Shown here piece after piece: positions 1-7,763 of a stretch of 59,220 nt of DNA. The stretch comes from an uncultured Ruminococcus sp. Its GTDB lineage: Bacteria; Bacillota; Clostridia; Oscillospirales; Acutalibacteraceae. Below the pieces are notes generated by a model. That model did not search any database, was not told the DNA's origin, and worked only from the letters and a program-made list of their open reading frames with translations. The translations under genes and the position numbers were made by a program. The stretch lies in NCBI GenBank assembly GCA_902765855.1, contig CACXBF010000011.1:1-59220 (forward strand), written 5' to 3'. The stretch's first letter is position 1, and every line of letters starts with the position of its first letter.

Positions 1-1
1 T

Positions 2-595
2 ATCAATAACAGATATAATTACAGCGAACTTAGTAAGTATTATCTGTGGCTTGCTTATCCGGGTGCAAGCTCTGCGGGGCGTGATTGCGGTACTTGGCAG
101 TATAGCTGGGTTGGTAAGGTTAATGGCGTCAGCGGTGATGTGGATATGAACTATATGTATGATGATATAGTAACTTCTAAGATATCTACCAAACCGTCAA
201 CAACTAAGCCGGCTACAAAGCCGAGCAATGTTAAAAAGACGGATTATTCCGTCAAGGTTACAGCACAGGCAGGGCTTAATGTACGCAAGGGGGCAGGTAC
301 AAACTACAACATAATTACCGCCCTAAAATGCGGTACTGTGGCAACAGTAAGCAAGGTATCAGGCAACTGGGGCTATGTTGGTAAGTATGGCGGTTGGATA
401 TGCTTAGATTATACTGCTAAGGTTGGTACAACTTCGACTGTAAAATCCGATAAAGTTTATTATACAGTTAAGAGTGGCGACACACTCAGCTACATAGCTT
501 ACAAGTACAACACAACAGTAGACAAGCTTGTATCGCTTAACAATATCAAAAACAGAGATTTAATCTATGTTGGACAGAAGATTAGAGTAAAATAA
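2..595 (+). CDS. GH25-type muramidase C-terminal part with SH3 and LysM domains (5' partial)
   Basis: The frame is open from base 2, so the gene starts before the window. The first 50 codons contain [19 protein letters not shown], typical of the end of a glycoside hydrolase 25 (lysozyme/muramidase) barrel. A Thr/Lys/Pro linker follows, then a bacterial SH3 domain ([19 protein letters not shown] ... GWICLDYT) and a C-terminal LysM domain ([17 protein letters not shown] ... YVGQKIRVK). GH25 enzymes cut the NAM-NAG bond of peptidoglycan, and SH3 and LysM domains bind the wall. The product is probably a secreted autolysin. The signal peptide and the catalytic Asp/Glu lie outside the window. A terminator follows directly. 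Confidence 0.85.
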   Translation: MNNRYNYSELSKYYLWLAYPGASSAGRDCGTWQYSWVGKVNGVSGDVDMNYMYDDIVTSKISTKPSTTKPATKPSNVKKTDYSVKVTAQAGLNVRKGAGTNYNIITALKCGTVATVSKVSGNWGYVGKYGGWICLDYTAKVGTTSTVKSDKVYYTVKSGDTLSYIAYKYNTTVDKLVSLNNIKNRDLIYVGQKIRVK

Positions 596-603
596 TAAAT
601 AAT

Positions 604-657
604 TATCCCGCTCCCATTAGCTTTTTATGGCTATAGGTGGGCGGGATTTTTTTATTT
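604..657 (+). terminator. Rho-independent terminator of the muramidase gene
   Basis: A G+C-rich inverted repeat (ATCCCGCTCCCAT ... AGGTGGGCGGGAT) is followed by a long T run, seven bases after the muramidase stop codon. Confidence 0.8.
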
Positions 658-711
658 TTAATCCATAAGCACCAAATAAACACCAAATTGCCGCATTTCA
701 TTAATTCTAAA

Positions 712-750
712 TAAAATAAAAATCCCCTCGAACGCAGTGTTCAAGGGGAA
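712..750 (-). terminator. Hairpin terminator behind the tRNA remnant
   Basis: On the minus strand CCCCTTGAAC and GTTCGAGGGG form a 10-bp stem (with G-T pairs) followed by a T-rich stretch. It sits just downstream of the tRNA-Thr remnant, as expected for a terminator of that former tRNA gene. Confidence 0.65.
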
Positions 751-754
751 AATC

Positions 755-811
755 TGGAGCTTGTGGCAGGACTTGAACCTGTGACCTGCTCATTACGAGT
801 GCTACACAAGC
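755..811 (-). pseudogene. tRNA-Thr remnant lacking the D-arm
   Basis: On the minus strand this 57-nt sequence starts GCTTGTG and ends CACAAGC-TCCA, a perfect 7-bp acceptor stem with encoded CCA. It keeps a T-arm (GGTTCAAGTCC) and an anticodon-loop sequence CTCGTAA, i.e. anticodon CGU for threonine. Normal tRNAs are about 76 nt. Here the sequence runs from TAGC straight to ACTCGTAATGAGC, so the D-arm and the 5' side of the anticodon stem are missing. Such a product should not fold as a normal tRNA, so I call it a decayed gene. The deletion could have arisen between short AGC repeats. Confidence 0.75.
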
Positions 812-910
812 ATAAATATCGATAATTATTATACACGATTGATATGTATATTGTCAAGGGCGAAATAATATAAATTGATAGCTTTATAAATGATAGTTAA
901 AAGTATTAGA

Positions 911-965
911 CCTTTGTGGAAATCTTTCACAAGGTAGTGTAATTTAAAAAATAGTATGTTATAAT
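911..965 (+). promoter_or_regulatory. Putative promoter and operator upstream of the XRE gene
   Basis: An interrupted palindrome (CCTTTGTG ... CACAAGG, 911-934) lies upstream of a good -10 box (TATAAT, 960-965) about 30 bases before the start codon of the XRE-family gene. The -35 box is weak. The palindrome is a plausible autoregulatory operator; that role is inferred from position only. Confidence 0.4.
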
Positions 966-994
966 TTCAAATAAATAAAAGGAGGTCGCTAATA

Positions 995-1552
995 ATGTAT
1001 AATGTTATATCGTATTGGCTAAAGTATTACAGAAGTGAATGCAAACTTACACAACAAGATGTTGCAGATTTGCTTGGTTTGGAGCGTTCAAGCTATACTT
1101 ACTATGAAACAGGAAAAACAACACCTGATATCGAAACCCTTATTAGACTTTCAAAAATATTTCATGTAGATTTCTTTGATTTGCTTTCAGGTTGTAATAC
1201 TGAAACCGGAAAATATGTCAGCGATTCAAATTTCAAGAAACTTAATGATAAGCTTGACAATGATGATGAAGAGAAATTTTCTGAGGCTAATTTTGAAGCT
1301 GAGATTCTTCTTAGAATTCGTTCTCTTGATGAAGGAAAAAGAGAAGAAGCTATGGCATTTCTTGATGACCTTACAGACAATATTTATAAATTCAGACGCA
1401 AATCAAAAACCCGAGATGTTGTTGCAAAGCCAGTAGAGATTCCAAAGAAAGAACTTGAACTTCTTGAAAGAGCAGATGTCAAATATCTTCCGCCAAGAGC
1501 TCCAAAAAAGAAGCGTGGCAGAAAGAAGAAAAATATCTTTTTAGATGATTAA
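995..1552 (+). CDS. XRE-family transcriptional regulator with AT-hook-like tail
   Basis: This 185-aa protein has an N-terminal XRE/Cro-type helix-turn-helix (about residues 8-65, LTQQDVADLLGLERSSYTYY ... TPDIETLIRLSKIF). An acidic middle and a helical segment follow (LLRIRSLDEGKREEAMAFLDDL). The C-terminus is strongly basic, with APKKKRGRKKK resembling an AT-hook (RGR core). An AGGAGGT ribosome site precedes the ATG. It is monocistronic, ending at a bidirectional terminator. The XRE domain points to a dimeric DNA-binding regulator, and the tail suggests extra minor-groove contacts. Targets are unknown. Confidence 0.8.
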   Translation: MYNVISYWLKYYRSECKLTQQDVADLLGLERSSYTYYETGKTTPDIETLIRLSKIFHVDFFDLLSGCNTETGKYVSDSNFKKLNDKLDNDDEEKFSEANFEAEILLRIRSLDEGKREEAMAFLDDLTDNIYKFRRKSKTRDVVAKPVEIPKKELELLERADVKYLPPRAPKKKRGRKKKNIFLDD

Positions 1553-1596
1553 AATTTAATATGAGGTAGGGAAGAGTAATCTTTCTTAAAGATAAT

Positions 1597-1644
1597 AAAG
1601 GCGCATAGCATAAACAATTTTGTTTTAATGCTATACGCCTTTTA
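1597..1644. terminator. Bidirectional terminator between convergent genes
   Basis: AAAGGCG-CATAGCAT and ATGCTATA-CGCCTTTT form a long stem with A and T tracts on both sides. It can end transcription of the XRE gene (+) and of the TSCPD gene (-). Confidence 0.75.
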
Positions 1645-1655
1645 GTTTTTATAAT

Positions 1656-1907
1656 TTATTTTTGTAGTGCAAGTTTAATTGCCTCGGTTAGCTGGTCAGG
1701 ACATGAAGTTGATTTCATGCCACAGCGAATACCCTGACATTTATTTATAATATCTTCGGCTTTCATACCTTCGGCAAGAGAGGCAATACCTTTGGTGTTA
1801 CCGTTACAACCACCTTCAAAGCTGATATTTGTAACAATATGGTTTTCATCCATGTCGAAAGTTATACTTCTTGAACAAACACCACGAGTTCTATATGTAT
1901 ATGTCAT
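1656..1907 (-). CDS. TSCPD domain protein (TIGR03905-like)
   Basis: This is a small 83-aa protein. It carries the TSCPD signature (KSTSCPDQLTEAI) near the C-terminus and conserved cysteines (GVCSR, GGCNGN, CQGIRCG). It matches the short stand-alone TSCPD family found in Firmicutes. In larger proteins the TSCPD domain sits at the C-terminus of B12-dependent ribonucleotide reductases, where it is thought to bind metal. The function of the stand-alone form is not established. It lies downstream of rpsR on the same strand but is separated from it by a terminator. Confidence 0.8.
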   Translation of the reverse strand: MTYTYRTRGVCSRSITFDMDENHIVTNISFEGGCNGNTKGIASLAEGMKAEDIINKCQGIRCGMKSTSCPDQLTEAIKLALQK

Positions 1908-1933
1908 AGTCTGTTCCCCCTAATTTTAGATAT

Positions 1934-1964
1934 AAAAAAGCCGACACCGCAAAGCAGTATCGGC
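1934..1964 (-). terminator. Terminator of the rpsF-ssb-rpsR operon
   Basis: On the minus strand a stem formed by GCCGATACTGC and GCGGTGTCGGC is followed by six Ts, just after the rpsR stop codon. Confidence 0.8.
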
Positions 1965-1975
1965 AAAAGCTTTTA

Positions 1976-2227
1976 TCAGTCGCTTGTGTAAGGTAAAAGT
2001 GAAAGATAACGAGCGCGCTTAATAGCAACTGTAAGCTCACGCTGATGATGTGCACAAGTACCTGTTACTCTGCGAGGAAGAATCTTCGCTCTTTCAGAAA
2101 TAAAACGGCGAAGTCTTGCAATATCCTTATAGTCGATTACATCAACTTTATCTACGCAGAATGCACAAACCTTTTTACGACCTTTGCGACCGCCTCTGCG
2201 GTTATCTCTTTCGGTTCTTTCAGCCAT
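1976..2227 (-). CDS. rpsR: 30S ribosomal protein bS18
   Basis: This 83-aa basic protein has the bS18 core ([20 protein letters not shown], then [26 protein letters not shown]). S18 binds S6 on the platform of the 30S subunit. A Cys-containing N-terminal segment (KVCAFCVDK) is present, as in zinc-type S18 proteins (CxxC early; the later partner residues are C and H). It is the last gene of rpsF-ssb-rpsR, the usual Firmicutes order, 44 bases after ssb and before a terminator. Length is normal for the family. Confidence 0.97.
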   Translation of the reverse strand: MAERTERDNRRGGRKGRKKVCAFCVDKVDVIDYKDIARLRRFISERAKILPRRVTGTCAHHQRELTVAIKRARYLSLLPYTSD

Positions 2228-2271
2228 TGTAATTCCTCCTTTATATAGGATAAGATGTGTTTAGGATTAAA

Positions 2272-2733
2272 TCAGAAGGGAAGATCATCGTCTGTCGGAA
2301 TCTCTTCAAAGGCATCCGTATTTCCTGTTGAATAAGATGTAGCCGGAGCATTATCCTGTCTTGAGTATCCGCTGTCGTTATATCCACTCTGATAGCCGTT
2401 ATCATTAGAACGAGCTGACTTAGGCTCTGCGAAGTGACAGTTATTAGCCCAAATTTCAAATGTTCTTCTCTTAATACCTTGTTTATCAGTATAAGAGCCT
2501 GTTCTGATAGAGCCGTCAACGGCAACGAGCTGACCTTTGTGGAAATATCTGCTGACAAATTCCGCAGTTTTGCCCCAAGCAGTGACATCTATAAAATCAG
2601 TCTGTTCTTCTGCACCGGCTCTTGTAGGTCTGTTGCAAGCAAGAGTGATTCTAACCACTGCTGTGTTGCCTTGAGTATAACGAAGCTCTGGGTCTGCTGT
2701 AAGCCTGCCCATGATACAAGCTACATTTAACAT
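2272..2733 (-). CDS. ssb: Single-stranded DNA-binding protein SSB
   Basis: This 153-aa protein has an N-terminal OB fold (MLNVACIMGRLTADPELRYT ... VRITLACNR ... DFIDVTAWGKTAEFVSRYF), a Gly/Ser/Asn-rich linker, and the conserved acidic tip EIPTDDDLPF. That tip recruits replication and repair partners. SSB coats single-stranded DNA as a tetramer. Length and tail are those of a full chromosomal SSB. It lies between rpsF and rpsR, 15 bases after rpsF, so the three genes are cotranscribed. Confidence 0.97.
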   Translation of the reverse strand: MLNVACIMGRLTADPELRYTQGNTAVVRITLACNRPTRAGAEEQTDFIDVTAWGKTAEFVSRYFHKGQLVAVDGSIRTGSYTDKQGIKRRTFEIWANNCHFAEPKSARSNDNGYQSGYNDSGYSRQDNAPATSYSTGNTDAFEEIPTDDDLPF

Positions 2734-2748
2734 ATTAGGTCTTCCTCC

Positions 2749-3042
2749 TTAAGCTTCCTTCTTAATGATCATAGAACGGAGAATACCGTCTGTAATCATA
2801 AGGACACGGTCAAGCTCTGCAGGGAACTCAGCTTCGCTCTTGAAATCAAAGAGAACATAATAAGCCTCAGTTTCCTTGTTGATTTCGTAAGCAAGTCTTC
2901 TCTTGCCCCACTCGTCAACATTCTCGAGAGTACCGTTCTTAGAAACTATATCCTTGAACTTTGCGATTGTTTCAGCAATACCCTCTTCGCCAAGCTTGAG
3001 AGAAATTACAATAACAGCTTCATAAGAATTGATTACTGCCAT
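2749..3042 (-). CDS. rpsF: 30S ribosomal protein bS6
   Basis: This 97-aa protein matches bS6 (NSYEAVIVISLKLGEEGIAETIAKF ... WGKRRLAYEINKETEAYYVLFDF ... RVLMITDGILRSMII). I chose the ATG at 3042 because AAAGGAGGTG lies 9 bases upstream. A longer in-frame reading exists but would start inside the leader. S6 pairs with S18 in the ribosome, and their complex often represses its own operon by binding the rpsF leader. Confidence 0.96.
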   Translation of the reverse strand: MAVINSYEAVIVISLKLGEEGIAETIAKFKDIVSKNGTLENVDEWGKRRLAYEINKETEAYYVLFDFKSEAEFPAELDRVLMITDGILRSMIIKKEA

Positions 3043-3153
3043 ATTTACTGCACCTCCTTTTGGTCTTGTGGCCCGCAAACATATTGCGAGCAAGGGGAGT
3101 TGGCATTAACGCACCAACATTAAAATTATATCAGCGAACAGTTGTTTTGTCAA
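3043..3153 (-). promoter_or_regulatory. rpsF operon promoter and structured leader
   Basis: On the minus strand TTGACA (3148-3153), a 17-base spacer and TATAAT (3125-3130) form a consensus sigma-A promoter. The roughly 80-nt leader can form two hairpins: GTTGG/CCAAC (3099-3118) and GCTCGCAA/TTTGCGGGC (3071-3091). They precede the ribosome site. S6:S18-binding leaders are known in many bacteria. Whether this one belongs to that RNA family is inference; I did not match its conserved core. The -35 box overlaps the stop codon of the upstream GNAT gene. Confidence 0.65.
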
Positions 3154-3659
3154 GTTTTTTTAATAGATTTTTCCATAAGATAAAATTTCCCTTTTCTGAA
3201 ATTTGCGTAGCCTTTTACTGCATATCCAAGCTTTTGATAAAGTTTAAATGCAAAAGGATTTCCGGTGAAACAGTCAAGACGAATTGCTTCAAAACCGTTT
3301 TTTAAAGCAATGTTTTCTATAAGACTAACTGTCTTGTTGCCAAAGCCTTTGTTTTGGATTTCCGGATTTACGCAAAGTCTGTGTACGATAATATATTTGC
3401 AATTGGTATATTTCCAGTCTGCGGAATCATATTCTTTATCAAATTCATTATTAAGGACAAAAGCTGATACGAGATTATTGTCAAGAAAGCATAAATAGAG
3501 TTGCTTCTTTAAAATATCATCGTAAAGAATAGCTTCATTTGGATATATTTCATCCCATTGATGTATACCTTGAGATTCCATAAGCTTTATTGCAGCTTTA
3601 AACATATTGCTTATTTCTTGCAAATCCTCTTTCAACGCTAATCTTTGGGTAAATTTCAT
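3150..3659 (-). CDS. GNAT-family N-acetyltransferase
   Basis: This 169-aa protein shows the GNAT core. An N-terminal helix pair (EDLQEISNMFKAAIKLMESQ) is followed by strands and the acetyl-CoA loop region VNPEIQNKGFGNKTVSLIENIA, close to the consensus Q/RxxGxG/A (here QNKGFGN). It ends with DCFTGNPFAFKLYQKLGY, the typical motif-B tail. It should transfer an acetyl group from acetyl-CoA to an amine; the substrate is unknown. Its stop codon overlaps the -35 box of the rpsF promoter, so it sits tightly upstream of that operon on the same strand. Its own promoter region is shared with the divergent alcohol dehydrogenase gene. Confidence 0.85.
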   Translation of the reverse strand: MKFTQRLALKEDLQEISNMFKAAIKLMESQGIHQWDEIYPNEAILYDDILKKQLYLCFLDNNLVSAFVLNNEFDKEYDSADWKYTNCKYIIVHRLCVNPEIQNKGFGNKTVSLIENIALKNGFEAIRLDCFTGNPFAFKLYQKLGYAVKGYANFRKGKFYLMEKSIKKT

Positions 3660-3753
3660 ATCTTATCAATTCCTTAATTGTTTAAAATATATAGGTATTA
3701 TAGCATTTGAATTTCAGAAATTCTATATTTTTATTTAAATTTGATGAAAAATG

Positions 3754-3783
3754 TTGACATTGAAGTATGCTATGCGTTATAAT
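3754..3783 (+). promoter_or_regulatory. Sigma-A-type promoter of the iron alcohol dehydrogenase
   Basis: TTGACA (3754-3759) and TATAAT (3778-3783) are separated by 18 bases. The leader to the start codon is about 120 nt, and I see no clear riboswitch in it. Confidence 0.7.
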
Positions 3784-3906
3784 TCCAATTAGAAGAATTG
3801 CTGAATAAGTTTAAACTTTGTTACATACTTTTATTAGTTAATTACAACTTATCAGCGGTTCAAAATATTTCATAATAAATACTAAAATAATGGAGGTATC
3901 TTAACA

Positions 3907-5118
3907 ATGGCACGATTTACTTTACCAAGAGATTTATATCATGGAAAGGGTTCTCTCGAAGAACTTAAATCATTAACAGGAAAGAGGGCTATCGTTGTTG
4001 TCGGTGGTGGCTCTATGAAGCGTAACGGTTTCCTTGATAAGGCAGTTGATTACCTTAAAGAAGCAGGAATGGAGGTTCAGCTTTTCGAGAATGTTGAGCC
4101 GGACCCAAGCGTTGATACAGTTATGCGTGGTGCAAAGGCTATGGCAGAATTTAAGCCTGATTGGATTGTTGCAATGGGCGGCGGTTCTCCTATTGATGCG
4201 GCAAAAGCTATGTGGGTATTTTACGAATATCCGGATACAAGTTTTGAGGACTTGATTACACCTTTTAGTTTCCCAACACTTCGTACAAAGGCTAAATTCT
4301 GCGCTATTCCGTCTACTTCGGGTACAGCGACAGAGGTTACTGCTTTCAGTGTTATTACAGATTATAAAAAGGGTATTAAGTATCCGCTTGCTGATTTCAA
4401 TATCACACCTGATGTTGCAATCGTTGACCCTGCACTTGCAGAGACAATGCCTCAGAAGCTTACAGCTCATACAGGTATGGACGCTATGACGCACGCAATC
4501 GAAGCTTATGTTTCAACTTTACATTGTGATTACACAGACCCGCTTGCACTTCATGCAATCAAGCTCATTCATAATAACCTCAAAAAGTCTTATGACGGCG
4601 ATATGATAGCAAGAGATACAATGCATAACGCACAATGTCTTGCAGGTATGGCTTTCTCGAATGCACTTCTTGGCATAGTTCACTCTATGGCTCATAAGAC
4701 AGGCGCAGCTTTCTCAGGCGGTCATATTATTCATGGCTGTGCAAACGCTATGTATCTTCCTAAGGTTATTAAATATAACTCAAAGAATGAAGAAGCTGCT
4801 GAGCGTTACGCAGAAATTGCAAGATTTATCGACCTCAAGGGCGAAAGCACAGAAGAACTTGTCGGCGCACTTATCGCAGAACTTCGCTCAATGAATGACC
4901 AGCTTAATATTCCACAGGCTATCAAGAATTATGGCCCTGGCGGAATTAAAGCTGACGAAAGCATTATTGACGAGAAGGAATTTATGGATAAGCTTCCTGA
5001 AACAGCAAAGAATGCTATTGCAGATGCTTGCACAGGCTCTAACCCAAGAATTCCTACACAGGAAGAAATGGAAAAGCTCCTCGTTGCAGTATATTATGAT
5101 AAGGATATAGATTTCTGA
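3907..5118 (+). CDS. Iron-containing alcohol dehydrogenase
   Basis: This 403-aa protein belongs to the type III (iron) alcohol dehydrogenase family. The NAD(P)-binding part contains GGGSMKRNG and GGGSPIDAAK (about residues 95-104). The metal-binding half contains TGMDAMTHAIEAYVS and HSMAHKTGAAFSGGHIIHG, with the Asp/His ligands of the family. Length is typical. Such enzymes reduce aldehydes or ketones (ethanol, butanol, 1,2-propanediol) in fermentation; the exact substrate cannot be read from the sequence. AGGAGG-like GGAGGT precedes the ATG. It appears monocistronic. Confidence 0.92.
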   Translation: MARFTLPRDLYHGKGSLEELKSLTGKRAIVVVGGGSMKRNGFLDKAVDYLKEAGMEVQLFENVEPDPSVDTVMRGAKAMAEFKPDWIVAMGGGSPIDAAKAMWVFYEYPDTSFEDLITPFSFPTLRTKAKFCAIPSTSGTATEVTAFSVITDYKKGIKYPLADFNITPDVAIVDPALAETMPQKLTAHTGMDAMTHAIEAYVSTLHCDYTDPLALHAIKLIHNNLKKSYDGDMIARDTMHNAQCLAGMAFSNALLGIVHSMAHKTGAAFSGGHIIHGCANAMYLPKVIKYNSKNEEAAERYAEIARFIDLKGESTEELVGALIAELRSMNDQLNIPQAIKNYGPGGIKADESIIDEKEFMDKLPETAKNAIADACTGSNPRIPTQEEMEKLLVAVYYDKDIDF

Positions 5119-5147
5119 TTATTCAAACAGAAAATTTTATATTTTAT

Positions 5148-5180
5148 ATGCGTACAGGGTATTTTTCACCTTGTACGCAT
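5148..5180 (+). terminator. Hairpin after the alcohol dehydrogenase, without T tract
   Basis: ATGCGTACAGGGT and CACCTTGTACGCAT form a long stem 30 bases after the stop codon. No T run follows, so intrinsic termination is uncertain. Confidence 0.45.
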
Positions 5181-5226
5181 TGCTATGCAGAGGGTTATTA
5201 TAAATTATAAATCCCTTAACATTCTT

Positions 5227-5255
5227 TTGACAAGCAGATTATTTTGTTGTATAAT
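5227..5255 (+). promoter_or_regulatory. Promoter of nfnAB
   Basis: TTGACA (5227-5232), a 17-base spacer and TATAAT (5250-5255) form a near-perfect sigma-A promoter 38 bases before nfnA. Confidence 0.85.
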
Positions 5256-5293
5256 GTAAAAGTTACCTTAATTATTTGAAAGGATGAAATAAA

Positions 5294-6136
5294 ATGTTTA
5301 AAATAGTCGAAAAGCAGCACTTGAATCCGACTGTTGCAAAGATGGTCGTTTCTGCTCCGCTTATCGCAAAAAAGGCTGAACCTGGTCAGTTTATCATCTT
5401 CCGTACAAAGGAAGACAGCGAGCGTGTCCCTCTTACTATCGCTGATTATGATAGAGAAGCAGGCACTATTACAATTATTTATCAGATTGTTGGTGCGTCT
5501 ACTATGGAGCTTGATACTCTTGAGGCTGGAGATTATATTCATGATTTCGTAGGCCCTCTCGGAATTCCAAGCCACACTGACGGACTTAAGAAGGTTGCTG
5601 TCGTAGGCGGTGGCGTAGGTTGTGCGATTGCTTTTCCTATTGCTAAGAAACTTCATCATCTTGGCTGTGAGGTTCACAGCATAGTAGGTTTCCGTAATAA
5701 AGACCTTGTTATTCTTGAGAACGAATTTAAGCAGAATAGTGATAAGCTTTGCATGATGACAGATGACGGAAGCTATGGCACAAAGGGACTTGTAACAAAC
5801 GCTCTTGAAGAGCTTATCAAAGAGGGTAACCAGTATGATGAGGTTATTGCTATTGGTCCATTAATAATGATGAAATTTGTTTGCCAGCTCACTAAGAAAT
5901 ATGATATTAAAACAGTTGTAAGTATGAACCCAATTATGGTTGACGGCACAGGTATGTGCGGCGGCTGCCGTTTGACTGTTGGTGGAGAAACAAAATTTGC
6001 TTGCGTTGACGGTCCGGATTTTGACGGTCATCTCGTAGACTTTGATGAGGCTATGAAGCGTGGAACAATGTATAAAGAGTTCGAGGCTCATCAGCGTGAG
6101 GCTTCATGCAACTTATTCAAAAAGGAGGTCAAATAA
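5294..6136 (+). CDS. nfnA: NfnA-like FAD/[2Fe-2S] subunit of NADH-dependent ferredoxin:NADP+ oxidoreductase
   Basis: This 280-aa protein belongs to the sulfide/dihydroorotate dehydrogenase-like FAD/NAD-binding family. An N-terminal FAD-binding barrel (ERVPLTIADYDREAGTITIIYQ) is followed by an NAD-binding fold (VGPLGIPS ... VAVVGGGVGCAIAFPIAKKL). A C-terminal cysteine cluster (GTGMCGGCRLTVGGETKFAC, about residues 220-239) holds a [2Fe-2S] centre. With the next gene it forms NfnAB, a flavin-based electron-bifurcating transhydrogenase coupling NADPH, NAD+ and ferredoxin. Stop and next ATG are one base apart. Many databases name this pair as glutamate synthase-like; the full GltS large subunit is absent here. 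Confidence 0.85.
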   Translation: MFKIVEKQHLNPTVAKMVVSAPLIAKKAEPGQFIIFRTKEDSERVPLTIADYDREAGTITIIYQIVGASTMELDTLEAGDYIHDFVGPLGIPSHTDGLKKVAVVGGGVGCAIAFPIAKKLHHLGCEVHSIVGFRNKDLVILENEFKQNSDKLCMMTDDGSYGTKGLVTNALEELIKEGNQYDEVIAIGPLIMMKFVCQLTKKYDIKTVVSMNPIMVDGTGMCGGCRLTVGGETKFACVDGPDFDGHLVDFDEAMKRGTMYKEFEAHQREASCNLFKKEVK

Positions 6137-6137
6137 T

Positions 6138-7538
6138 ATGGCAGTCAAGAGAAATATGAGTCCTAACAAATGTCCTATGCCTGTTCAGGACCCAGAAGTA
6201 AGAAGAAATAACTTTGAAGAGGTTGCTCTCGGCTATACATATGAAATGGCAGTAGAAGAGGCAAAGCGTTGCCTTAATTGCCCTAAGAAGCCTTGCAGAA
6301 GTGCTTGCCCTGTTGCTATTGACATTCCTGCATTCATTGAGAGAGTTGCTAATGAAGATATGGAAGGTGCTTTTGAGATTATCTCCGCTTCAAGTGCATT
6401 GCCGGCTGTTTGCGGTCGTGTTTGCCCACAGGAGAACCAGTGCGAGGGTAAGTGCGTAAGAGGTATCAAGGGCGAGAGCGTTGGTATCGGCCGTCTTGAA
6501 AGATTTGTTGCTGACTATCATCGTGAGCACGCTACTGCTACTCCAACAGTTCCGGAGCAGAATGGTCATAAGGTTGCTATCATTGGTGCAGGTCCAAGTG
6601 GACTTACAGCTGCAGGCGACCTTGCAAAACTTGGCTATAAGGTTACCGTTTATGAAGCACTCCATGTAGCAGGTGGCGTTCTTAGTTACGGTATTCCACA
6701 ATTCAGACTTCCTAAGGAAATTGTTCAGAAAGAAATCGACAACCTCAAGGCTATTGGTGTAGATATAGAAACAAATATGGTTATCGGTAAGATTCTTACT
6801 ATTGATGAACTTTTCGAGATGGGCAATGAGGCTGTCTATATTGCAAGTGGTGCAGGACTTCCACGCTTTATGAATATCCCCGGTGAAAGTCTTAACGGAG
6901 TTTATTCTGCAAATGAATTCCTTACAAGAATTAACCTTATGAAAGCTTATAAGGAAGATTCCAAGACACCTATCAAGCACTCTAAGAATGTTGCCGTTGT
7001 TGGTGGCGGTAATGTTGCTATGGACGCAGCAAGAAGCGCAAAAAGACTTGGTGCAGAAAATGTTTATATAGTATATCGCCGTAGTATGAATGAACTTCCT
7101 GCAAGAAAAGAGGAAGTTGAACACGCTGAGGAAGAGGGCATCATCTTTAAGACGCTTACAAACCCTGTTGAAGTTCTCGGTGATGAAAACGGCAATGTAT
7201 GCGGTATGAAGTGTGTAGAAATGGAGCTTGGCGAACCTGATGAGAGCGGTCGTCGTCGTCCTGTCGTTAAAGAGGGCAGCGAGCTTACTCTTGATATAGA
7301 TACAATGATTATGTCTATCGGTACAAGTCCTAACCCACTTATCAGAAGCACAACACCTGGTCTTGATACAAATAAGCATGGCTGTATCGTTACAGACGGT
7401 GAAGACGGTCTTACAACTCGTGAAGGCGTTTATGCCGGCGGCGACGCAGTTACAGGCGCAGCTACTGTTATTCTTGCTATGGGTGCAGGTAAGAGCGCTG
7501 CTAAGGCTATTGACGAATACATCAAGAACAATAAATAA
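6138..7538 (+). CDS. nfnB: NfnB-like NADPH-binding subunit (GltA/GltD family)
   Basis: This 466-aa protein starts at the ATG at 6138, preceded by AAAGGAGG. The N-terminus carries two [4Fe-4S] motifs (CLNCPKKPCRSACPV and CGRVCPQENQCEGKC). An FAD-binding GAGPSGLTAAGDLAKLG and an NADP-binding GGGNVAMDAARSAKRLGA follow, with GVYAGGDAVTGAATVILAMG near the end. It matches the homotetrameric glutamate-synthase-like GltA family and the NfnB subunit. Its pairing with nfnA favours the electron-bifurcating transhydrogenase, which in fermenters supplies NADPH. The gdhA gene (NADPH-dependent) lies next door, convergently, fitting a link between NADPH supply and ammonium assimilation. Confidence 0.88.
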   Translation: MAVKRNMSPNKCPMPVQDPEVRRNNFEEVALGYTYEMAVEEAKRCLNCPKKPCRSACPVAIDIPAFIERVANEDMEGAFEIISASSALPAVCGRVCPQENQCEGKCVRGIKGESVGIGRLERFVADYHREHATATPTVPEQNGHKVAIIGAGPSGLTAAGDLAKLGYKVTVYEALHVAGGVLSYGIPQFRLPKEIVQKEIDNLKAIGVDIETNMVIGKILTIDELFEMGNEAVYIASGAGLPRFMNIPGESLNGVYSANEFLTRINLMKAYKEDSKTPIKHSKNVAVVGGGNVAMDAARSAKRLGAENVYIVYRRSMNELPARKEEVEHAEEEGIIFKTLTNPVEVLGDENGNVCGMKCVEMELGEPDESGRRRPVVKEGSELTLDIDTMIMSIGTSPNPLIRSTTPGLDTNKHGCIVTDGEDGLTTREGVYAGGDAVTGAATVILAMGAGKSAAKAIDEYIKNNK

Positions 7539-7552
7539 TTTTAATATAAATC

Positions 7553-7585
7553 AAAAAGGAAATCCTAAGAGGGTTTCCTTTTTTG
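7553..7585 (+). terminator. Terminator of nfnAB
   Basis: AAAAAGGAAATCC and GGGTTTCCTTTTTT form a stem with a T run, 14 bases after the nfnB stop. Confidence 0.8.
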
Positions 7586-7593
7586 ATGCAAAT

Positions 7594-7634
7594 AAACAGC
7601 AACAGAGCAATTTTGAAGTTCTGTTGCTGTTTTA
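7594..7634 (+). terminator. Second hairpin after nfnAB
   Basis: AAACAGCAACAG and CTGTTGCTGTTTT form a 12-bp stem ending in Ts. It gives a tandem terminator behind nfnB. No gene is seen from 7635 to 7763. Confidence 0.65.
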
Positions 7635-7763
7635 AGTTATGGTAAAGATTAAAATAGAATATTTTAGAGTGAAAAGTCGTAGTTATAAAGTGATGTTTTT
7701 ATTTAGATTTATATTAGGGAAGGGGGTTGAAAATTTTTCGGTTAAATTATTTTGCCAGCACAT

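Noticed and set aside
755-811. Functional tRNA gene
   Set aside because: At 57 nt it lacks the D-arm and part of the anticodon stem, so it was recorded as a remnant.
6390-7379. Long open frame on the minus strand opposite nfnB
   Set aside because: It is a shadow of nfnB. Its Cys/Thr/Asn-rich sequence shows no domain, while nfnB has full motifs.
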